Shown in pieces: positions 59,282-64,000 of a DNA stretch of 64,000 bases (its first letter is position 1; each line of letters starts with the position of its first letter). The stretch is from contig NZ_CP136562.1 of assembly GCF_018215265.2 (NCBI RefSeq), positions 3,100,001-3,164,000 on the forward strand, written 5' to 3'. This DNA comes from Paenarthrobacter sp. GOM3. GTDB taxonomy: Bacteria > Actinomycetota > Actinomycetes > Actinomycetales > Micrococcaceae. The notes under the pieces are model-generated. The model ran no database searches and had not been told where the DNA came from. It worked only from the letters and a program-made list of their open reading frames with translations. The translations under genes and the position numbers were made by a program.

Positions 59282-60109
59282 TTACGGGATCGGGACAGGC
59301 ACGACGCCGAGTGGCGCCAGCTTGCCTGCTCCGCCGTCCGGGGCAGACAGGACCCAAATGCCCTTCTCATGCACGGCTACCGAATGCTCCCACTGGCAGG
59401 AACGCTTGCCGTCGGTGGTGACGACCGTCCAGTCGTCGTCGAGGGTTGCTGTTTCAATGTCGCCGCGAACCAGCATTGGCTCAATGGCCAGGCACAGGCC
59501 CGGCCGGATCTTGGGGCCGCGGTGACCGGTCCTGTAGTTCAGGACGTCCGGGGCCATGTGCATTTCAGAGCCAATACCGTGGCCCACGTAGTCTTCGAGA
59601 ATGCCAAGGGGCTTGCCCTGGACAGAAGAGACGTAGTCGTCGATGGCGTTGCCAATGTCCCCCACGAACTTGCCGGTCGCCAAAGCAGCGATTCCACGCC
59701 ACATGGCGGCTTCGGTGACGTCGGAGAGGCGCTGGTCTTCAGGATCTGCGGTTCCAACGATGGCTGTCCGTGCGGAATCTGAATGCCATCCATCCACAAT
59801 GCAGCCGCCATCGATGGAAATGATGTCCCCGTCCTGCAGGACACGGCCACCGGGGATGCCGTGAACCACCTCTTCATTCACTGACGTGCAGATGGTGGCC
59901 GGAAAGCCGTGGTATCCAAGGAAGTTCGACTTCGCGCCGGCCTCGTTGAGGACCGCAGCGAACACGTCATCCAGGTCCTTGGTGGTGACTCCGGCCTTCG
60001 CCGCCGCAACAGCAGCGTCCAGCGCACGGCTCAGCACGAGGCCTGCCTGATGCATGGTGCGCATTTGCTCGTTGGACTTGTATTCAATACGGGGCTGACC
60101 GAACGCCAT
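59282..60109 (-). CDS. map: Methionine aminopeptidase type I
   Basis: It removes the initiator Met from new proteins. The 275-residue M24A enzyme shows GFPATICTSVNEEVVHGIPG, the metal ligands in ISIDGGCIVDGWHSDSARTA, GHGIGSEMHMAP and the ligand Glu residues in AIEPMLVRGD and WEHSVAVHEKGIW. The start at 60109 follows GGAGAAC; the open frame upstream is not coding. It is third after secY-adk but a strong terminator follows adk. Confidence 0.96.
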   Translation of the reverse strand: MAFGQPRIEYKSNEQMRTMHQAGLVLSRALDAAVAAAKAGVTTKDLDDVFAAVLNEAGAKSNFLGYHGFPATICTSVNEEVVHGIPGGRVLQDGDIISIDGGCIVDGWHSDSARTAIVGTADPEDQRLSDVTEAAMWRGIAALATGKFVGDIGNAIDDYVSSVQGKPLGILEDYVGHGIGSEMHMAPDVLNYRTGHRGPKIRPGLCLAIEPMLVRGDIETATLDDDWTVVTTDGKRSCQWEHSVAVHEKGIWVLSAPDGGAGKLAPLGVVPVPIP

Positions 60110-60223
60110 GTTCTCCTTCGGAAGGTTTGCTGGTGGGACCCGCCGGGCCCCGTGCTTCAACTATTTTCCCGTATCCGTGGGCTGGACCGAAATTGGCTGC
60201 TGCCCACCGAATGAACGGGAACG

Positions 60224-60263
60224 AAAAAAGGTGGGTCCCGCACCAAACGGTACGGGACCCACC
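60224..60263 (-). terminator. Terminator between adk and map
   Basis: A perfect 11-bp stem (60230-60240 with 60253-60263, arm GGTGGGTCCCG) with an inner pairing (ACC/GGT) and TTTTTT on the minus strand, 42 bases past adk. Confidence 0.9.
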
Positions 60264-60304
60264 CCTCACTCCAGCGCCGGTAACCCGGCTATGTGTAGAA
60301 CGTA

Positions 60305-60883
60305 CTAAACAGCCTTGGCCGACTCGATCGCCGTAAGGACACGGTCGGTAACTTCGTCGATACCGCCAATGCCGTCAACCTGTGTCAGGATGCCGCGCTC
60401 GGCATACTTGGCGACGACAGCCTCGGTCTGCTCGTGGTACAGGTCGAGACGGTGACGGATCACAGTCTCATTGTCGTCGGAGCGGCCGGTTTCCTTGGCA
60501 CGGCCCAGAAGACGGGCAACCAGTTCTTCGTCGTCGGCGGTCAGCTGGAGCACGACGTCGAGCTCCTGCTGGCCCTCAGCAAGGATCTGGTCAAGGTAGT
60601 CAACCTGCGCCGTTGTGCGCGGGTAGCCGTCCAACAGGAAGCCGTTCTCGACGTCGTCCTGGCCGAGGCGGTCGCGAACCATCTTGTTCGTGACGCTGTC
60701 CGGAACGAAATCGCCGGCATCCATGTACTTCTTGGCTTCAATGCCCAAGGGGGTTTCGCCCTTGACGTTGGCACGGAAGATGTCGCCGGTGGAGATGGCG
60801 ACTACGCCGAGGCGCTCGGAAATGCGCTCGGCCTGCGTACCCTTACCCGAACCGGGAGGTCCAATGATCAGCATTCTCGTCAT
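60305..60883 (-). CDS. adk: Adenylate kinase
   Basis: It balances adenine nucleotides: ATP + AMP = 2 ADP. The 192-residue protein has P-loop GPPGSGKGTQAERI, DGYPRTTAQVDYL and a short LID without zinc ligands (LLGRAKETGRSDDNETVIRHR), as usual in actinobacteria. The ATG overlaps the secY stop by 4 bases, so the two are coupled. Confidence 0.97.
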   Translation of the reverse strand: MTRMLIIGPPGSGKGTQAERISERLGVVAISTGDIFRANVKGETPLGIEAKKYMDAGDFVPDSVTNKMVRDRLGQDDVENGFLLDGYPRTTAQVDYLDQILAEGQQELDVVLQLTADDEELVARLLGRAKETGRSDDNETVIRHRLDLYHEQTEAVVAKYAERGILTQVDGIGGIDEVTDRVLTAIESAKAV

Positions 60884-62190
60884 CGCAAAAGCCCTTCGTA
60901 GTGACGTTGTTGTAGCTGCGCATCAATCTGCTTGACGGTCTCCAGGCCAACACCCACCATGATCAGGATTGATGTGCCACCGAACGGGAAGTTCTGGTTG
61001 GCATTGATCAGGACGAGTGCGACCAGCGGAATCAACGCCACGAAGCCAAGGTAGAAGGCTCCGGGAAGAGTGATCCTGGAAAGCACGTACTGCAGGTAGT
61101 CCGCGGTCGGTTTACCCGCCCGGATGCCCGGAATGAACCCGCCGTACTTCTTCATGTTGTCCGACACTTCTTCAGGGTTGAAGGTGATGGCTACATAGAA
61201 GTAGGTGAAGAACACGATCATGGCGAAGTAGAGCGCCATGTAGATGGGGTGGTCGCCACGGGTGAGGTTGTTGTTGATCCACTCGACCCATGGAGCAATC
61301 TGCTCCCCCGGCTTGGGCTGGTTGAACTGCGAGATCAGGCCCGGCAGGTACAGCATGGAGGAAGCGAAGATGACGGGCACGACGCCGGCCATGTTCACCT
61401 TGATGGGGATGTAGGTACTGGTTCCGCCCACGGTGCGTCGACCGATCATACGCTTGGCGTACTGGACCGGGACACGGCGCTGGGACTGCTCCACAAAGAC
61501 CACCAGCGCCACGGTGAGCAGGCCGATGGCAAGAACGATGAAGAACGTTCCTGCGCCCTTGGTCTCCCAGATGGAACCCAGCGAGCGGGGGAAGCCTGCA
61601 GCGATGGAAGTGAAGATGAGGAGGGACATACCGTTGCCGACTCCGCGCTCGGTGACGAGCTCGCCCATCCACATGATGAGGCCCGTGCCTGCGGTCAGCG
61701 TGATGATCAACAGGAGGGTTGTAATGATGCTCTCATCGGGAATGATGGGCAGGTTACAGCCAGGGAGCAACTGTCCGGACCGGGCCAGCGACACCAGGGT
61801 GGTGGCGTTCAGCAAGCCGAGGGCGATGGTCAGGTACCGGGTGTACTGCGTCAGTTTTGACTGCCCGGAGGAACCTTCCTCGTAGAGCTGCTGGAACCGG
61901 GGAATGACAACCCGGAGCAACTGCACGATGATGCTCGCCGTGATGTAGGGCATGATGCCCAAGGCAAAGATCGAAACCTGCAGCAACGCGCCGCCGCTGA
62001 ACAAGTTCACCAGCTGGTAGATGCCCTGCGAGGTGTCACCGTTGTTCAAGCATTGCTGGACATTCTGGTAGTTCACACCAGGCGAGGGGATGAAAGCTCC
62101 CAAGCGGAAGATTGTGATGATTCCCAGCGTGAACAACAACTTGCGTCGCAAATCAGGCGTCCGAAACGCCCGGCCGAATGCGCTTAGCAA
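60880..62190 (-). CDS. secY: Preprotein translocase subunit SecY
   Basis: The 436-residue channel subunit of the Sec translocon, with ten hydrophobic segments. Family marks are LLFTLGIITIFRLGAFIPSPGV near the start, MPYITASIIVQLL, the cytoplasmic loop RRVPVQYAKRMIGRR and GGFIPGIRAGKPTADYL. It is separated from the rplO operon by a strong terminator, so it must have its own promoter in 62191-62300. Confidence 0.97.
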   Translation of the reverse strand: MLSAFGRAFRTPDLRRKLLFTLGIITIFRLGAFIPSPGVNYQNVQQCLNNGDTSQGIYQLVNLFSGGALLQVSIFALGIMPYITASIIVQLLRVVIPRFQQLYEEGSSGQSKLTQYTRYLTIALGLLNATTLVSLARSGQLLPGCNLPIIPDESIITTLLLIITLTAGTGLIMWMGELVTERGVGNGMSLLIFTSIAAGFPRSLGSIWETKGAGTFFIVLAIGLLTVALVVFVEQSQRRVPVQYAKRMIGRRTVGGTSTYIPIKVNMAGVVPVIFASSMLYLPGLISQFNQPKPGEQIAPWVEWINNNLTRGDHPIYMALYFAMIVFFTYFYVAITFNPEEVSDNMKKYGGFIPGIRAGKPTADYLQYVLSRITLPGAFYLGFVALIPLVALVLINANQNFPFGGTSILIMVGVGLETVKQIDAQLQQRHYEGLLR

Positions 62191-62299
62191 GCGTCCTCCT
62201 GAGTAGAAAGTACAAGGATGTGATGGGACTCAATGAAACCCAACAACCGAGTCTAACTGCTTGTGACGCCGTCGTAATAATCGAGAGTCCACAATCACG

Positions 62300-62343
62300 C
62301 AAAAAATCCCGGTATACAGGGCCGAAGCCCCGCATACCGGGAT
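62300..62343 (-). terminator. Terminator after rplO
   Basis: A 10-bp outer stem (62306-62315 with 62334-62343, arm ATCCCGGTAT) encloses a GGGC/GCCC inner stem with a CGAA loop, followed on the minus strand by TTTTTT. It lies 33 bases past the rplO stop. Confidence 0.92.
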
Positions 62344-62375
62344 CCTTTTACAGCGGGCTTTTGCCCCACTGGCTC

Positions 62376-62858
62376 TTAGAGAGCAGTGGTGCTTCCGCCT
62401 GCTGCAGCAATCTTCTCCGTAGCGCTGGCGGAGAATGCGTGGGCGGTGACGTCAACCTTGACGGTGATGTCGCCGGTGCCAAGCACCTTTACGGGCTGGT
62501 TCTTGCGAACGGCACCCTTCTCAACCAGGGACTCAACGGTGACAGCGCCACCTTCCGGGAACAGCTCGTTGAGCTTTTCCAGGTTTACAACCTGGAACTC
62601 AACCCGGAACGGGTTCTTGAAGCCGCGCAGCTTCGGCAGGCGCATGTGCAGCGGCAGCTGGCCGCCGGCAAAGCCAGCCTTTACCTGGTAGCGGGCCTTC
62701 GTACCCTTGGTACCGCGACCAGCGGTCTTACCCTTGGAGCCTTCACCACGACCAACACGGGTCTTGGCGGTCTTGGCACCCGGGGCGGGACGCAGGTGGT
62801 GGACCTTCAGAGCGTTCTGCTTCTCAGCAGCCTCTGCGGCGGTCTTGTTCTCTGCCAT
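62376..62858 (-). CDS. rplO: Ribosomal protein L15
   Basis: A 160-residue 50S protein: [45 protein letters not shown]-like [20 protein letters not shown] short Ala/Glu N-terminal extension precedes the core. Its start overlaps the rpmD stop by 1 base (TAATG). Confidence 0.97.
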   Translation of the reverse strand: MAENKTAAEAAEKQNALKVHHLRPAPGAKTAKTRVGRGEGSKGKTAGRGTKGTKARYQVKAGFAGGQLPLHMRLPKLRGFKNPFRVEFQVVNLEKLNELFPEGGAVTVESLVEKGAVRKNQPVKVLGTGDITVKVDVTAHAFSASATEKIAAAGGSTTAL

Positions 62859-63064
62859 TACTTCGCCTCCTCTACATTCACGAGGTGCGGAACCGTGTTG
62901 AGCATGCCAACGGTCACGGCATCAGCGGTACGGACAACGGTGTGTCCGATGCGCTTCAGGCCGAGGGACCGAAGGGTCGCAATCTGGTTCTGCTTGGCGC
63001 CGATGACGCCCTTGATCTGGGTGATCTCCAACTTGGCGTCGGAGGGAGTCAGGTTCTTAGCCAT
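62858..63064 (-). CDS. rpmD: Ribosomal protein L30
   Basis: A 68-residue 50S protein: [55 protein letters not shown] in parts. The ATG at 63064 gives the family start, with the rpsE stop two bases upstream; the longer open frame is not coding. Confidence 0.96.
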   Translation of the reverse strand: MAKNLTPSDAKLEITQIKGVIGAKQNQIATLRSLGLKRIGHTVVRTADAVTVGMLNTVPHLVNVEEAK

Positions 63065-63066
63065 GA

Positions 63067-63771
63067 CTAAACACCTGCCTTCTGGTTCTGGAGCGCGCGC
63101 ACCAGAGCAGCAGGAGCAACCTCGTCCAGCGGCAAGCCACGGCGGGCAGCCACGGAAGCGGGCTCTTCGAGCTGCTTCAGAGCGGCAACGGTCGCGTGAA
63201 CGATGTTGATCGCGTTGGAAGAACCGAGCGACTTGGAGAGGATGTCGTGGATGCCCACGCACTCCAATACCGCGCGGACCGGACCACCAGCGATAACACC
63301 GGTACCGGCGGAAGCCGGACGCAGCAGGACGACGCCTGCAGCAGCTTCACCCTGCACGCGGTGCGGGATGGTGCTGCCAACGCGGGGAACGCGGAAGAAG
63401 GACTTCTTCGCCTCTTCAACGCCCTTTGCGATTGCTGCGGGAACTTCCTTGGCCTTGCCGTAGCCGACGCCGACCATACCGTTGCCGTCACCGACGACGA
63501 CGAGAGCGGTGAAGCTGAAGCGACGACCACCCTTGACGACCTTGGCAACACGGTTGATGGTGACAACGCGCTCTACGAACTGGCTCTTCTCGGCTTCACG
63601 ACCGCCGTCGCGGCCACCACGGCCACCACGGTCGCCGCGGCCCTGGCCACGGTCGCCACGCTCGCCGCGACGAGCGCCACGGCGGTCATCGGTAGCGGGT
63701 GCGGTCTCAGTTGCTTCAGCAGCTACAGCTTCAGTCACCTGAATGTCCTTTTCGTTATTTTCAACGGTCAC
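63067..63771 (-). CDS. rpsE: Ribosomal protein S5 with RG-rich N-terminal extension
   Basis: A 30S protein important for decoding accuracy. The 234-residue product is about 65 longer than E. coli S5: the N-terminus is acidic (residues 1-28) then strongly Arg/Gly-rich ([20 protein letters not shown] and on). The core follows: [47 protein letters not shown] and [21 protein letters not shown]. It overlaps rplR by 4 bases. Confidence 0.97.
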   Translation of the reverse strand: MTVENNEKDIQVTEAVAAEATETAPATDDRRGARRGERGDRGQGRGDRGGRGGRDGGREAEKSQFVERVVTINRVAKVVKGGRRFSFTALVVVGDGNGMVGVGYGKAKEVPAAIAKGVEEAKKSFFRVPRVGSTIPHRVQGEAAAGVVLLRPASAGTGVIAGGPVRAVLECVGIHDILSKSLGSSNAINIVHATVAALKQLEEPASVAARRGLPLDEVAPAALVRALQNQKAGV

Positions 63772-64000
63772 AGTGCCAGCCCACCTTCGCGAGCACCGTC
63801 AGCGACGGCGGCGATGCGGCCGTGGTACTTGTTACCGCCACGGTCGAAGACAACAGCCTCGACGCCTGCAGCCTTGGCACGCTCGGCAACGAGCTCGCCG
63901 ACGCGCTTGGCCTTGGCAGTCTTGTCTCCGTCGAATGCGCGAAGGTCAGCTTCCAGGGTGGAAGCGTAAGCCACGGTTACACCCTTGCTGTCATCGACAA
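63768..64000 (-). CDS. rplR: Ribosomal protein L18 (5' end outside window)
   Basis: The C-terminal 76 residues of L18, which binds 5S r[70 protein letters not shown], in parts. The frame continues past base 64000, where VDDSKGVT precedes the quoted sequence. An internal GTG at 63974 is not the true start. Confidence 0.95.
   Translation of the reverse strand, partial: VDDSKGVTVAYASTLEADLRAFDGDKTAKAKRVGELVAERAKAAGVEAVVFDRGGNKYHGRIAAVADGAREGGLAL

Overview
The window looks like a high-GC actinobacterial chromosome from the Micrococcaceae, most likely Arthrobacter or Paenarthrobacter. The pointers are the actinobacterial gene order (groESL next to tsaD-rimI-tsaB-tsaE-alr; glmS-glmM-rpsI-rplM; truA-rplQ-rpoA), mycothiol biosynthesis (mshA, ino1), a RG-rich S5, a long acidic L17 tail, a GroEL with a His-rich tail, and protein sequences that read as Arthrobacter-like. 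The genus is inferred from recognition; no search was run. No tRNA, rRNA, CRISPR array, transposase or integrase was seen.

The backbone is one long conserved housekeeping supercluster, mostly on the minus strand. From right to left it runs: rplR(partial)-rpsE-rpmD-rplO; secY-adk; map; infA-rpmJ-rpsM-rpsK-rpoA-rplQ; truA; rplM-rpsI; glmM; glmS-acpS-nnr; alr-tsaE-tsaB-rimI-tsaD; groES-groEL. Accessory blocks interrupt it. (1) 1-4.7 kb: two tandem SGNH/acyltransferase-3 proteins, a DUF389 membrane protein and a 32-bp tandem repeat. (2) 6.9-12.1 kb: a small membrane protein, a THUMP-like methyltransferase, a probable Zur-controlled zinc-starvation operon (degenerate CobW-like protein, zinc-free L36, shikimate-dehydrogenase-like protein) and a YbdK-type carboxylate-amine ligase. 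(3) 16.3-31.4 kb, between alr and nnr: PfkB kinase, GH4 glycosidase, acetyltransferase, mshA, fhs, ino1, an aldo/keto reductase and the trehalose operon glgX(treX)-treY-treZ. (4) 35.4-37.2 kb: coaA and a Tat-type lipoprotein DD-carboxypeptidase. (5) 40.1-50.3 kb, between rplM and truA: a complete Tad/Flp pilus locus, a TasA/camelysin-like secreted protein and a frameshifted histidine-kinase remnant. (6) 54.7-59.2 kb: a P1-family peptidase and a sugar ABC importer without an ATPase.

Regulation visible in the sequence: two CIRCE (HrcA) operators overlap a sigma-70-type promoter upstream of groESL; a Zur-box-like palindrome sits upstream of the CobW/L36 operon; strong Rho-independent terminators follow groEL, rplO, adk, rplQ, the lipoprotein gene, and separate the convergent pairs fhs/ino1 and ABC/map. 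Large hairpins without clear T-tracts lie between groES and groEL, flp and cpaB, and rpsK and rpoA.

The most interesting region is 40-50.3 kb. The Tad pilus locus occupies the slot between rplM and truA where Mycobacterium tuberculosis carries ESX-4. It is followed directly by a strongly codon-biased TasA/camelysin-like gene, so pilus and matrix-type surface proteins may act together. A histidine kinase broken by what looks like a single missing base lies beside it, next to a 17-bp palindrome.
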